A stretch of 64,000 nucleotides of DNA from JAAURS01 sp044923475 (GTDB taxonomy: Bacteria > Cyanobacteriota > Cyanobacteriia > Thermosynechococcales > Thermosynechococcaceae): positions 1,240,001 through 1,304,000 of the forward strand of contig NZ_CP137338.1 in NCBI RefSeq assembly GCF_044923475.1, written 5' to 3'. This document shows positions 52,797 through 61,918 of this stretch, piece by piece. The notes under the pieces are model-generated. The model saw only the letters and a list, made by a program, of their open reading frames with translations, made no database searches and was not told the origin of the DNA. Each line of letters opens with the position of its first letter. Positions within the stretch are counted from its first letter, which is position 1. The translations under genes were made by a program, and so were the position numbers.

Positions 52797-53288
52797 CTAG
52801 CGGTAGTTGGTGAACTGAAGGGCGACGGGAAAGTCCTCTTGCTTGAGGCGTTGAATGATTGCCTGCAATTCATCTTTAGACTTGGCCACAACTCTGACGG
52901 CATCGCCTTGAATGGAAGCCTGGACTTTCTTGAACTCGTCCCGAATTAATTTGGAGATTTGTTTGGCCAGTTCGGCGTTGAGACCGCGCTTGAGGGCGAT
53001 CTCTTGACGGACTCGGTTGCCGCTGGCGGACTCGATTTTGCCGTAGTCAAAAATTTTCAGGGACAGGTTCCGCTTGACAGCCTTCATTTGCAAGATGGAA
53101 TGTACGGCCTCTAGGGTAAAGTCGCTGTTGGTTTGAATGACGATATTTTCTTTTCCCAGCTCTACGGTCGTTTTGGTGTCTTTGAGGTCGTAGCGAGTTT
53201 TGATTTCCCGTTCGGTTTGGTCTACTGCATTGACCAACTCCTGGGCGTCGAAGTCGCTGACAATGTCGAAGGAATAGGTGGATGCCAT
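52797..53288 (-). CDS. yajQ: YajQ-family nucleotide-binding protein
   Basis: 163 residues from ATG at 53286-53288: TYSFDIVSDFDAQELVNAVD at the start and NAELAKQISKLIRDEFKKVQ later, with the tandem RNP-like fold. Members bind nucleotides; in Xanthomonas one is a cyclic di-GMP effector. Stands 63 bp upstream of the DUF2854 gene. Confidence 0.92.
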   Translation of the reverse strand: MASTYSFDIVSDFDAQELVNAVDQTEREIKTRYDLKDTKTTVELGKENIVIQTNSDFTLEAVHSILQMKAVKRNLSLKIFDYGKIESASGNRVRQEIALKRGLNAELAKQISKLIRDEFKKVQASIQGDAVRVVAKSKDELQAIIQRLKQEDFPVALQFTNYR

Positions 53289-53626
53289 GGTTGAATACTG
53301 CAAAAGTCAATCTGGACTGCTGCTTGCGATCCTACCAAACCTATGTCTTTGTCGAACTGGATATCCGCATTCCGCAAATTCGAACTGAGTCTGCAGTCTG
53401 TCCCGATGGACTCTGGCTTTTATCGGCCTGAGGAAGGATATGAGCGATCGTCAGGGGGGTTTAAGCAATTTCTTTAAAGATATGTACCAATGCTCGACGC
53501 ATGCAAGCTAAAGTGAAAGGGCAACCGCGCTATCCGTAAATTTACGGTAGGCTAACTTTGCCTTTACAGGCATTCTAGGGTTATACCCTATGGGATTTCC
53601 TCGACTTCACGTTCAAAGCAGCGCTG
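53289..53626. other. 338 bp with two palindromes, no gene seen
   Basis: Contains the perfect palindrome CCGTAAATTTACGG (53534-53547) and the inverted repeat TAGGGT-TAT-ACCCTA (53576-53590) in the 100 bp before the small gene at 53627. Both are candidate regulator sites. No tRNA or protein was recognised. Confidence 0.4.
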
Positions 53627-53839
53627 ATGAACAACTCGCCCTTTCCCATTCCTCAGGATGCCCAGCATTTATCTGTATTGTACAAACAGCTTGTCATCAG
53701 CCTAAAATTTCACCACGGCCAGACGCTGTGTCAACTGCCGCGAGATTTGGCGCTACAGGCGATGAATGAAGTCTGGGAGTCCTGTAATTCAAAACCAGTG
53801 CCCCAATCCAATGCTAGCGGCAATCAGTCTTTGTCTTAA
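53627..53839 (+). CDS. Hypothetical small protein
   Basis: 70 residues: a soluble core LSVLYKQLVISLKFHHGQTL and LQAMNEVWESCNSKP, with a Ser/Asn-rich tail. No family recognised. ATG start with no strong ribosome site. It ends 70 bp before the HetI-like gene. Confidence 0.45.
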   Translation: MNNSPFPIPQDAQHLSVLYKQLVISLKFHHGQTLCQLPRDLALQAMNEVWESCNSKPVPQSNASGNQSLS

Positions 53840-53908
53840 ACTGGGTTGCGCTCCAACGTTTTGCTGCGTCGTGGTAATTTTGCGATTTACGCGCGCAACG
53901 CAAATGCA

Positions 53909-54679
53909 ATGTCGATTGTCATGCCAACTCCCGTAGTGCAAAACACCGTGCGGCACCTGCCGGCAGAACTAGAGCTGCCGGCAGAAGGGAGCTTGCACCT
54001 GTGGTCGGTCGCGACGCTCAAAGAGACAGATCCGACTGCCGAGTTAAAAACGCTGCTCAGCTCTGAGGAGCAAGCGAGAGCGCAGCGCTACGTCACCCCT
54101 ATGGCTCGAAGGCAGTTTGTCGAATCTCGCGGCCTGCTGCGCCTATTGCTCGGAGCTTACCTTCGGCAAGATCCGAGCCGTCTCGAATTTATCTATTCAG
54201 ATCGAGGAAAGCCTTTTCTGACCCAGGAGCGTGGCGGCGCTAACCTTCAATTCAACGTGTCTCATTCTCGCGGGCGATTAATTTATGCAGTGAGCGTCGG
54301 TTTCGAGGTGGGAATCGATCTCGAAGGGGTCAACCCTTTGCTGAATTGTCTGGATATTGCCCGGCGAATTTGCACGCCCGATGAATGGTTTGCGTTTTCC
54401 CGACTGTCTCCGGTCGATCGCCATCAAGCATTTTATAAAATTTGGACGCGCAAGGAAGCTTTGGTAAAACTACGAGGCGATCGCCTTTACGAAAAACTTA
54501 CGGTCTTTGAAGTTCCCGTCCATCCGACCTCCGATGGCTGCTGGGTGCAGGCAGAAGGTCGTCCAGTTTGGCTTCAGGATTTAGAGCTATTCGAGTCTTT
54601 TGCAACGGCGATCGCCTTTCCCGTCATTCCCGCGCAGATCGTCCATCACGAGTGGCACTACGTCGAAGATCGGGCCTAA
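53909..54679 (+). CDS. Sfp/HetI-type 4'-phosphopantetheinyl transferase
   Basis: 256 residues from ATG at 53909. The magnesium-binding motif GIDLEGV is near residue 135 and FYKIWTRKEALVKL near 175, the Sfp hallmark; FNVSHSRGRLIYAVS stands before. It transfers phosphopantetheine from CoA to carrier proteins (ACP, PKS, NRPS). HetI of Nostoc is the cyanobacterial model. It is convergent with chlP across a shared terminator. Confidence 0.9.
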   Translation: MSIVMPTPVVQNTVRHLPAELELPAEGSLHLWSVATLKETDPTAELKTLLSSEEQARAQRYVTPMARRQFVESRGLLRLLLGAYLRQDPSRLEFIYSDRGKPFLTQERGGANLQFNVSHSRGRLIYAVSVGFEVGIDLEGVNPLLNCLDIARRICTPDEWFAFSRLSPVDRHQAFYKIWTRKEALVKLRGDRLYEKLTVFEVPVHPTSDGCWVQAEGRPVWLQDLELFESFATAIAFPVIPAQIVHHEWHYVEDRA

Positions 54680-54713
54680 AAAATCCCTACCGCTAGTAAC
54701 GGCAGGGATTTTT
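54678..54713. terminator. Bidirectional terminator between hetI-like gene and chlP
   Basis: AAAAAATCCCTACCG (54678-54692) pairs with CGGCAGGGATTTTT (54700-54713), with A/T runs on both sides. Confidence 0.85.
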
Positions 54714-54734
54714 GGAAGCTTGCGAAAACCAGTC

Positions 54735-55958
54735 TTAAGGAGCTAAAGCATTGCCTCGCAGCAAGCTCCCGATGGTTTTAGCTGTAATCTTGAGCTGTGT
54801 CAGCGGATTGGCTGGTACCACGGTTTTGTACAGGTAGCTGTCAAAGGTCAGGCGCTGCACGTCAATATCGGAGCACATTTCCACAAAGGCTTCCCGCGTC
54901 GCATCGGAGCGGTAGAACACCCGTTGCAAGATGTCCAGCACCAGATAGGTAATGCCGTACTCCTTATCCCAACGCTTGATGTAGGCCTTCAGGTCAGCTT
55001 CCGTCGGAACCTTCGTACCATTCTCAGAGCGCGCCACGATCGTTTCGGCGCACATCCGCGCGGACTTGGCCGCAAAGTAGATCCCTTCGCCGGAAGACTT
55101 GGTTACGGTACCGGCTGCATCGCCCACGAGGGCCACGCGACCCACCACCCGCCGAGGTCTGGGATGCTCGGGGATCGGATGGGCTTCCACCTTGATAATC
55201 TCTCCGCCCTGGAGTCGATTCGCCGCGCGGGCGCGGATTCCCGCTTGGAGCTTCTTGATATCGGCTTTATGCACCTGCATGGTGCCCGTTCCCACCGCAA
55301 CGTGGTCGTACTTGGGAAACACCCAGGCGTAGAAGTCCGTGGATACATCGTCGCCGACGTACATTTCGGCCAAATCTTCGTAGTAGGCCATTTGCTTGTC
55401 CGGTAGGCGGATGCGCTCTTGAAAGGCGATCGCGTAGTTGTAGTCGCCCGCGTCGATTTCCTTGGCAATCCGGGAATTGGCCCCATCCGCACCAATCACG
55501 ACGTCTACTTCCAAGGACTTCATTTCGCCCTCGGCATTGCCGCTGGAGAAATCGGCATAGTGCAGAACGTAGGGAGCCGTACTGCTGCTGGGCGTTTCCA
55601 TCTTGTTGACGATGCCGTTAATCAGCTTGGCCCCAAGACTCACCGCGCGATCGCGCAGGAAACCGTCCAAGACCTCGCGGCGGCACATGCCGATGTATTC
55701 CCCGTCCTTGAGCGTCCCGCCGATATTGACTTCGACATTGGATGGCGAAATCATCTTCATCTTCCGCACCTGCCGATCGATGATGTGGGGCGGCAGATCG
55801 AACTCGTCCACCATACAGAGCGGAATAGCGCCGCCGCAGGGCTTCGCATTGTCTAACTTCCGCTCGAACAAAAATGTTTCAATACCCGCTTTTGCAAGCG
55901 TCTCAGCCGCAGAAGAACCGGCTGGCCCTGACCCGACCACAGCAACCCGTAATGCCAA
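54735..55958 (-). CDS. chlP: Geranylgeranyl diphosphate / chlorophyll reductase
   Basis: 407 residues starting with TTG at 55956-55958 (read as MALRVAVVGSGPAGSSAAET). GGAGG lies 5 bp before it, and the FAD-binding GxGxxG begins at once, as in other ChlP; an ATG far upstream would add 18 non-family residues. Other blocks: NAKPCGGAIPLCM and AGTVTKSSGEGIYFA. It reduces geranylgeranyl groups to phytyl for chlorophyll and tocopherol. Divergent from petH. Confidence 0.95.
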   Translation of the reverse strand: MALRVAVVGSGPAGSSAAETLAKAGIETFLFERKLDNAKPCGGAIPLCMVDEFDLPPHIIDRQVRKMKMISPSNVEVNIGGTLKDGEYIGMCRREVLDGFLRDRAVSLGAKLINGIVNKMETPSSSTAPYVLHYADFSSGNAEGEMKSLEVDVVIGADGANSRIAKEIDAGDYNYAIAFQERIRLPDKQMAYYEDLAEMYVGDDVSTDFYAWVFPKYDHVAVGTGTMQVHKADIKKLQAGIRARAANRLQGGEIIKVEAHPIPEHPRPRRVVGRVALVGDAAGTVTKSSGEGIYFAAKSARMCAETIVARSENGTKVPTEADLKAYIKRWDKEYGITYLVLDILQRVFYRSDATREAFVEMCSDIDVQRLTFDSYLYKTVVPANPLTQLKITAKTIGSLLRGNALAP

Positions 55959-56380
55959 GCGACCCTCCAATTCTGATAAAAACAGCTCTATTGTTGACCT
56001 GCATCCTAACACGGAGAATTTAGGCGAAATCGTCAGACCCCGTTCTAGGGGGTAACTTGAAACACAGTTTAACCAAGTCGCAATAGAGCGTTACATTTTG
56101 GGTCGATCCGACTCAAAATTGTAAGCTAGACCGCAGTCTCCAACCGCAAACCTTCGTTACGCTAGCAATATATAGAGTCCAGCAGTTCAGCAAAACGCGA
56201 TAAAATAAGTTTCAATTTGTAATAGTGCATGGCTGCGGCCACAGCCCCCATCTTTAAAAAATGGTTAAAGATGTTTAGCAGCAGCGCTCTCAGTCCAAAC
56301 CGTTGGTTTGGTGCGCCATTTATTGCAGAATACATAAACAAAAGACAATCGCACGTTAGCTTCGGAGAGATTTAATCCCA
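55959..56380. promoter_or_regulatory. Divergent chlP-petH intergenic region
   Basis: 422 bp that must hold the promoters of chlP (left) and petH (right). An NtcA-like near-match, GTA-N8-CAC (56052-56065; consensus GTA-N8-TAC), is the only motif I could see, and one mismatch makes it weak. The poorly spaced TATATA at 56169-56174 may be a -10. No gene is apparent. Confidence 0.35.
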
Positions 56381-57553
56381 ATGTTCAATCCCAGCGCATC
56401 TGGATCTGCCAATTCCCAAGCGGGAAGTCGACTCTATCGTTATGAAGTTGTGGGATTGCGCAACACTGGCCTCAACGGGCGACAGGTTCCAATTCGGTCG
56501 AGCGGCAGCAGTTTCTTTACGGTCCCCTACGACCAGATGAGCCAATTTATGCTCAAAGTTGCAAAAGCCGGAGGCAAAATCGTGAATATTTTTTCTGCTT
56601 CGGAGGATGCCCCGGCTTCAGCCTCCAGTGCTGCCAGCAGTACGGATGCCCCTGCAAAGGCATCAAAAAAAGAATCTGACATTCCGGTCAATCTTTATCG
56701 CCCGAACCAGCCATTTGTAGGCAAATGTCTCTCTAACGAAGAACTCGTGCGCGAAGGCGGTGAGGGCACGGTAAAGCATCTCACGTTCGATCTTTCAGGT
56801 GGAGACCTCCGCTATCTAGAAGGTCAAAGTATTGGCATTATTCCTGAAGGAACCGACGATAAGGGTAAGCCTCACAAGCTCAGACTCTATTCCATCGCCT
56901 CTACACGCCATGGCGATCGCCTGGATGACAAAACGGTTTCGCTTTGCGTCCGGAAGTTGGAGTACAAGCACCCCGAAACGGGCGAAAAAGTAGAGGGCGT
57001 TTGTTCCAGCTATCTAACGGCATTAGAGGTGGGTGCTCCCATTAAGATTACGGGACCCGTGGGCAAAGAAATGCTGTTGCCGGACGATCCCAATGCCACC
57101 ATCGTTATGATGGCAACTGGGACGGGAATTGCCCCTTTCCGCGCCTTTATTTGGCGGATGTTCAAAGAGAAGCATGAAAATTATCAATTTAAGGGTCTGG
57201 CGTGGCTCTTCTTTGGCGTCGCCTATACCGCTAACGTGCTGTATAAAGAGGAGCTAGAAGCCCTTCAGGCTGAATTCCCCGATCATTTGCGGTTGACCTA
57301 TGCCATCAGCCGGGAGCAGCAAAACGCTCAAGGCGGCAAGATGTACATTCAGCACCGCATCCAAGAAAGTGCCGACCAGCTTTGGGAATTGGTTCAAAAG
57401 GAGAATACCCACGTGTATATCTGCGGACTCAAGGGCATGGAAGGCGGGATCGATGAAGGGATGGAGTCAGCCGCCAGCAAAAACGGTGTGGTCTGGGCCG
57501 ACTACCAACGCACGCTCAAGAAGGCGGGTCGCTGGCACGTTGAAACTTACTAA
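56381..57553 (+). CDS. petH: Ferredoxin-NADP+ reductase with CpcD-like domain
   Basis: 390 residues. The N-terminal ~75 residues are the CpcD-like phycobilisome-linker domain (SRLYRYEVVGLRN, VPYDQMSQFMLKV), then an Ala/Ser-rich linker, then the FNR core: RLYSIAST (FAD), GVCSSYL, MMATGTGIAPFRAF (NADP) and the terminal WHVETY. It passes electrons from ferredoxin to NADP+ at phycobilisome rods. The linker between the CpcD domain and the catalytic core has no Met, so I see no start for the short FNR form made by some cyanobacteria from an internal codon. Confidence 0.95.
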   Translation: MFNPSASGSANSQAGSRLYRYEVVGLRNTGLNGRQVPIRSSGSSFFTVPYDQMSQFMLKVAKAGGKIVNIFSASEDAPASASSAASSTDAPAKASKKESDIPVNLYRPNQPFVGKCLSNEELVREGGEGTVKHLTFDLSGGDLRYLEGQSIGIIPEGTDDKGKPHKLRLYSIASTRHGDRLDDKTVSLCVRKLEYKHPETGEKVEGVCSSYLTALEVGAPIKITGPVGKEMLLPDDPNATIVMMATGTGIAPFRAFIWRMFKEKHENYQFKGLAWLFFGVAYTANVLYKEELEALQAEFPDHLRLTYAISREQQNAQGGKMYIQHRIQESADQLWELVQKENTHVYICGLKGMEGGIDEGMESAASKNGVVWADYQRTLKKAGRWHVETY

Positions 57554-57580
57554 TGCTCCTCGTGGGTGAATGAATTTGCG

Positions 57581-57639
57581 GCTACACAACTGCAGCATGG
57601 CCGCGCAGATCGAGCGCGACAGCAGCGAGTTTGTGTAGC
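57581..57639 (+). terminator. Long hairpin downstream of petH
   Basis: GCTACACAA (57581-57589) and TTGTGTAGC (57631-57639) form an exact 9 bp stem enclosing a G/C-rich loop with further short pairing. No T tract follows, so it may be an mRNA-stabilising 3' end rather than an intrinsic terminator. Confidence 0.4.
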
Positions 57640-57812
57640 TGCAGAATCTGGGATGGAAGGGGTCGAAGGATGAAATGCGTATCGGTACCGTCCGATCGCG
57701 CTAGGCTATCGATCTCCCAAGAAAGCCTGACTTAGACACAGATGACTTTCGGCAGAAACGATATGATTTGTGATAAGTCTTTTGAATCCTGCTTACGCAC
57801 GATATTTGCTCC

Positions 57813-58904
57813 GTGATATTTCCGTGGATTGATGTCCCGCGTTTCCTGGTCGCTGAATCAGTGCTGGGCGACCTCAAGTTTGATATCGCAATTCTAGCGG
57901 TGCTCATTCTAATGTCGGCGCTGTTTTCAGGCTCTGAGACGGCCATTACGGCGCTCGATAATCTGAAACTGCGATCGCTCATGAAGGAAGAGGGCGACCC
58001 TCAAGGGATATTCCGCCTGGTTTTAGAGAAGCGCGCGCGATTTATTACTACGCTCCTGATCGGCAATACCCTGGTTAACAACGCCACTGCGATCTTAACC
58101 AGCAACCTTTTTGTATTGTGGTTGGGCGGCGCGGGTGTGGGGATTGCCACCGGGGTGTCTACGGTTTTGCTGCTCCTGTTTGGCGAAATTACGCCCAAGT
58201 CCTTGGCTATCAACCATTCCATGCCGCTCTTTCGAGTCGTAGTGCGGCCCATTTACTGGCTTTCTGTGGCCTTGGCACCAATTATTTACGGATTTGAGGC
58301 GGTTACCCACGGCCTGCTGCGCTTTTTACAGGGAAATATGGTGGTCCCCAGCGAGTCGGTCGAAGACTTGGAACTCATGATCGAGTTGCTAGGTGGCAAG
58401 GGGCAGCTCGACCTTCAAAAACATCAGCTTTTAAACAAAGCCCTTGCTCTAGACAACCTCAGCGCCCGCCAAGTCGTCAAACCTCGAACCGAGATGTGTA
58501 CGATTTCCCACGAGGCGAGCATCCAAGAGGTGATAGATGTCTGTCTGGACAGTGGCTACTCCCGCCTGCCAGTGCAAGGCGAATCGAAGGATGAAATAGT
58601 CGGGGTCATTCACCTGAAGCGCGCAGTGCAGCATCTCAAGATTCACGGCAATGAATCGGTTACGGCGGCTATGGATCGGCCCGTTTACGTGCCTGAAACA
58701 AAGCGCGTTGCGGATTTACTGAAAGAAATGCTCCAGCAGCGGCTCCACCTGGCGATCGTGGTAGATGAGTATGGCGGTACGGTGGGCTTAGTGACGCTAG
58801 AAGACGTCATTGAAGAGCTGGTAGGCGAGATTTACGACGAGAGCGACCTTCCCAGACATCCCTCCCGCCGCTCCAGTGCTGCTACCACGAGCAACAATCT
58901 CTAG
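57813..58904 (+). CDS. CNNM/HlyC-CorC-type membrane protein with CBS pair
   Basis: 363 residues from GTG 57813. DUF21/CNNM transmembrane domain first (ILAVLILMSALFSGSETAIT, then LLLFGEITPKSLAI and WLSVALAPIIYGFEAV), then two CBS motifs (about residues 220-345: SRLPVQGESKDEIVGVIH, IVVDEYGGTVGLVTLEDVIEEL). The CorC_HlyC domain that usually ends the family is missing; the tail is a short Ser/Arg-rich stretch. CNNM proteins transport or regulate Mg2+. Confidence 0.85.
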   Translation: MIFPWIDVPRFLVAESVLGDLKFDIAILAVLILMSALFSGSETAITALDNLKLRSLMKEEGDPQGIFRLVLEKRARFITTLLIGNTLVNNATAILTSNLFVLWLGGAGVGIATGVSTVLLLLFGEITPKSLAINHSMPLFRVVVRPIYWLSVALAPIIYGFEAVTHGLLRFLQGNMVVPSESVEDLELMIELLGGKGQLDLQKHQLLNKALALDNLSARQVVKPRTEMCTISHEASIQEVIDVCLDSGYSRLPVQGESKDEIVGVIHLKRAVQHLKIHGNESVTAAMDRPVYVPETKRVADLLKEMLQQRLHLAIVVDEYGGTVGLVTLEDVIEELVGEIYDESDLPRHPSRRSSAATTSNNL

Positions 58905-58940
58905 CTGTCGGACCTGAACAGTACGGGGATCGCTGGTGTT

Positions 58941-59276
58941 TTATTGACAGTAAGGCAATATATCTTCGCCGCAATCTTCCGATAAGTAGGACAAAGCTTT
59001 GAACCTGAGCGCGACCAACTGTTCGTAAAATGGGTTGAGTTTGCAGAGCGCGGGAATATGAAACTCCCGCCCTAAAACCCACACATCTCTCTCGAACGGA
59101 CACTGGGCAGGGACGAGCTTGCAGACCCAGTGGGCCAGCTTGGGATCGTTGAAAGTCTGGTTCAGAATGTAAAAGTAGATCCCTCGAAGCAGCCTTTGAC
59201 CTCTCATCCCCCACGCTCTGTGATGGACCGGGCTGAAGAAGTCGAACAAGGCAGATTTGACGACCGATGTAGCCAT
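58941..59276 (-). CDS. Mo-dependent nitrogenase C-terminal-domain protein
   Basis: 111 residues. The family pattern is clear: DPKLAHWVCKLVPAQCPFERDV, HIPALCKLNPFYEQLVALRFKAL and EDCGEDILPYC. The name comes from its occurrence with nitrogenase in some cyanobacteria; stand-alone copies are widespread in non-fixers, so it does not prove nitrogen fixation. It is convergent with the CNNM gene. Confidence 0.8.
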   Translation of the reverse strand: MATSVVKSALFDFFSPVHHRAWGMRGQRLLRGIYFYILNQTFNDPKLAHWVCKLVPAQCPFERDVWVLGREFHIPALCKLNPFYEQLVALRFKALSYLSEDCGEDILPYCQ

Positions 59277-59549
59277 AGAAAACCTACAACCAAAACAGTT
59301 TTACGCTGAGTCTCTCCGAATGCTTACGCTAGCAAAGAATCATCGCTTGTTCGACGATCTAAATCACAAAGCATCCGTTGACTTAAGGAATGTATGCGAA
59401 TCGTGCCTTTTGCCTAAAAAATCTTAACCAAAGCTAAAGCTAAAGGAATTCCCTAGGAGCGTCGGTATTCGCAGATACATCGGAAAAATCAGCGCTGCGT
59501 GCCGGGAAAGAAGCTGTTTGAACGGAAGTAAGCTCTGTTCTGGATGCCG

Positions 59550-60665
59550 TTAAACCCCAAAATATCCGCGCACGATCTCGACGATGCGTTCGGAGGCGCG
59601 ACCGTCTCCGAACGGATTGACGGCTGTTGCCATCTGGTCGTAAAGGGTTTGATTGGTGAGTAACTCTGCTGCTGCTGCAGTAATGCGTTCTGCATTCGTA
59701 CCGATCAGCTTTGCAGTGCCAGCGTAGACGGCCTCCGGGCGCTCGGTCGTGTCTCGTAACACCAAGACGGGTTTGCCCAAGCTGGGTGCTTCTTCTTGAA
59801 GACCGCCGGAGTCGGTCATGAGCAAGTAGCTGCGTTGGATCGCTCCCACGAGATCCGTATAGTCCAGGGGCTCGGTTAAAAAGACGCGCGGGTGATTCCC
59901 CAAAAGCTGCGTCAAGGGATCTCGAACGGTGGGGTTGCGATGGAGGGGTAAGACCAGGGCCGTATCGGGAAATTGCTCTAGAATTTGCAAGAACCCTTTT
60001 CCAATTTCTTGGAGGGGCTCGCCCCAGTTTTCCCGGCGGTGGACGGTGGCTAAAATGGTGCGGTATCGAGTCCAGTCAAAGTTGGGAATGGGGCACTCGG
60101 GTTCGGTTGCGGCTACCATCAGCAGCGTATCGATGACCGTATTGCCAGTCTGGTGAATGCCTGTCGCGATGCCAGAGCGCTTGACATTGTCTGCGGACAG
60201 CGTTGTCGGCGCAAAATGAAGCTGGGCAATCTGGGAAATAAGACGGCGGTTGGCTTCTTCTGGATAGGGATTGAATAAGTCGTCCGTTCTCAACCCTGCC
60301 TCGACGTGGCCGACTGGGATGAGTTGGTAAAAAGCGGCAAGGGCGGCGGCAAAGGCTGTAGTGGTGTCCCCCTGAACCAGAACTAGGTCCGGGCGATTTT
60401 CTTTGAAATAAACTTCTAACCCATCCAAACTGCGGCAGGTGATTTGAGTTAAGGTTTGACCGTGCTGCATGATTGCCAAGTCGCGATCGGCTTTTAGGTG
60501 GAAAAAATCCATGACTTGGGCCACCATCTCTCGATGTTGACCCGTCAGAACGATCTGGGTAGTGCAAAAGTCCGCGTCTTGAAACGCTTTAATGACGGGT
60601 ACCAGCTTGATGGCTTCGGGGCGGGTACCCAAAACAATTGCAATACGAATTGGGACGGTTGCCAT
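59550..60665 (-). CDS. wecB: UDP-N-acetylglucosamine 2-epimerase (non-hydrolysing)
   Basis: 371 residues from ATG at 60663-60665. Opens IRIAIVLGTRPEAIKLVPVI and carries GHVEAGLRTDDLFNPYPEE, VHRRENWG and MTDSGGLQEEAPSLGKPVL, all hallmarks of the family. It converts UDP-GlcNAc to UDP-ManNAc for surface glycans. No other glycan gene is adjacent. Confidence 0.94.
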   Translation of the reverse strand: MATVPIRIAIVLGTRPEAIKLVPVIKAFQDADFCTTQIVLTGQHREMVAQVMDFFHLKADRDLAIMQHGQTLTQITCRSLDGLEVYFKENRPDLVLVQGDTTTAFAAALAAFYQLIPVGHVEAGLRTDDLFNPYPEEANRRLISQIAQLHFAPTTLSADNVKRSGIATGIHQTGNTVIDTLLMVAATEPECPIPNFDWTRYRTILATVHRRENWGEPLQEIGKGFLQILEQFPDTALVLPLHRNPTVRDPLTQLLGNHPRVFLTEPLDYTDLVGAIQRSYLLMTDSGGLQEEAPSLGKPVLVLRDTTERPEAVYAGTAKLIGTNAERITAAAAELLTNQTLYDQMATAVNPFGDGRASERIVEIVRGYFGV

Positions 60666-60767
60666 GAAATGCTCCAGGCTTAACAAATAACGATGACGGG
60701 CCGATCTTGCGTTTGCTAATTCTCGCGCGCTAATGTTGCTCGTACTAAATTGTCTCGCATTTTGCCA

Positions 60768-60794
60768 TGAAAAAACCCGGTCGAGACCGGGCTG
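60768..60794 (-). terminator. Terminator of the membrane protein gene
   Basis: Read on the minus strand: CCCGGTC-TC-GACCGGG followed by TTTTTT. A strong intrinsic terminator just after the 60853-61230 gene. Confidence 0.85.
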
Positions 60795-60852
60795 GGAAAA
60801 CTATTGAGGCATGATAACGTTCGTACGTTAGCTTGCTAAATCATTTGACGAG

Positions 60853-61230
60853 CTATACGGGAGGGCGATCGCAGGTTAGCGGGCAGGATGCAAATACAGC
60901 CCCATGACTGGGATTGGCTTGCCCGTTGAGCCAGCGCAGCCACTGCACTTCGTGGGGATGAATGCCTTTGAGCGTTAACAGTGCTGCTCCGAACAAGATT
61001 ACCAAAACATTAACTGAAAGAATAGCTCCTGCAACCACCAAAACCGCACTCGTCGGCAAAATTGCCTGAAGCGAAATGGCAAACAAAGAGCCGACGGTCA
61101 AAATTAAGAAAACTAGCGGAAACCCGACAACTAACCAACAAACGGTTAATGTAAAAGTCCAAATTAAGAAACTTCTAACCATCTTTACAGCTTGATTTTT
61201 AGGTAATTCTTGCGCTTGTGCCACTGTCAT
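60853..61230 (-). CDS. Hypothetical membrane protein
   Basis: 125 residues with three hydrophobic helices (FLIWTFTLTVCWLVVGFPLV, VGSLFAISLQAIL, VLVVAGAILSVNVLVILFGAALL) and a soluble C-terminal tail with two Cys (FASCPLTCDRPPV). No family recognised. Single gene followed by a strong terminator. Confidence 0.65.
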   Translation of the reverse strand: MTVAQAQELPKNQAVKMVRSFLIWTFTLTVCWLVVGFPLVFLILTVGSLFAISLQAILPTSAVLVVAGAILSVNVLVILFGAALLTLKGIHPHEVQWLRWLNGQANPSHGAVFASCPLTCDRPPV

Positions 61231-61705
61231 CGTTCAGCCTCCCGCTAGTTTTTAAGGGTTAATTTGAAACTATCTTTCGAATCAATTTTTCTTAGTATAT
61301 GCAGTGCTTCTCAGAAAATGAATGGCTTGTTGTTAAAGTTTACATAAAAGGTGGCGATCTCTTAAGGCGGCAGCGGGTTCCGCAAGCTCGGGGATCGATG
61401 CGCGAACGGAAAACTTTATTATTTTTTTATACCTGGCGTTCGCTCGGGTTTTGAGATTGAGATACTAAGCAAAAATACTCATTTTTTAGGGTGGCTTAAT
61501 TTTCCCCGATTTGCGTACAAAACTTAATCAAAAATTCTCAGAATCGAGTTGAAAAGAATCGGCTGATTTTGACGTGCCATTTTTGTCGCAGGATCTAAGT
61601 CCGTTTTCCCTCAGCGGTTTCTCATCTTCTGCTAAGGATTCTTCTAGCTTGTTTTAAGGAAGGTTTTCTAAGGTAAGGGGGCACCCAGCTTGAAAGGATA
61701 TCCCT
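61231..61705. other. 475 bp without a gene
   Basis: AT-rich stretches (61280-61330, 61400-61540) and no protein, RNA or repeat I can recognise. It ends at the broken secreted-peptide gene. Confidence 0.5.
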
Positions 61706-61897
61706 ACGAACGCCGCTCAACGCATCTTCAAATCAACGATTATTGGTGCATCCCTTTTAGGGATCGGGCTTTTGGGTTCTGCTCCAGCCACGTTGGCGGA
61801 GTCTTAAATGCTACCTGTATGTACTCTGAGCAAAACACAGCTCAAAGGTCAATACTGTTACCGTCACAACAATGAGGTAAATCTTTACTGCTTATGA
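61706..61897 (+). pseudogene. Broken small secreted-peptide gene
   Basis: In one frame, ACG (61706-61708) is followed by NAAQRIFKSTIIGASLLGIG and LLGSAPATLAES, a textbook signal peptide, then the stop TAA (61805-61807), and in the same frame MLPVCTLSKTQLKGQYCYRH and NNEVNLYCL to TGA at 61895-61897. AAAGGA stands 7 bp before the ACG, where an ATG would be expected. So start-codon loss plus an in-frame stop appear to have inactivated a small Cys-containing secreted protein. Confidence 0.5.
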
Positions 61898-61918
61898 TTC
61901 AGCTTTAGGATAGGACCG

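Noticed and set aside
56052..56065. NtcA site upstream of petH
   Set aside because: GTA-N8-CAC has one mismatch to GTA-N8-TAC and no matching -10 at the expected distance; too weak to call.
61690..61875. A 61-codon + frame starting with TTG
   Set aside because: The neighbouring frame over the same bases encodes a clear signal peptide and is the likelier reading.
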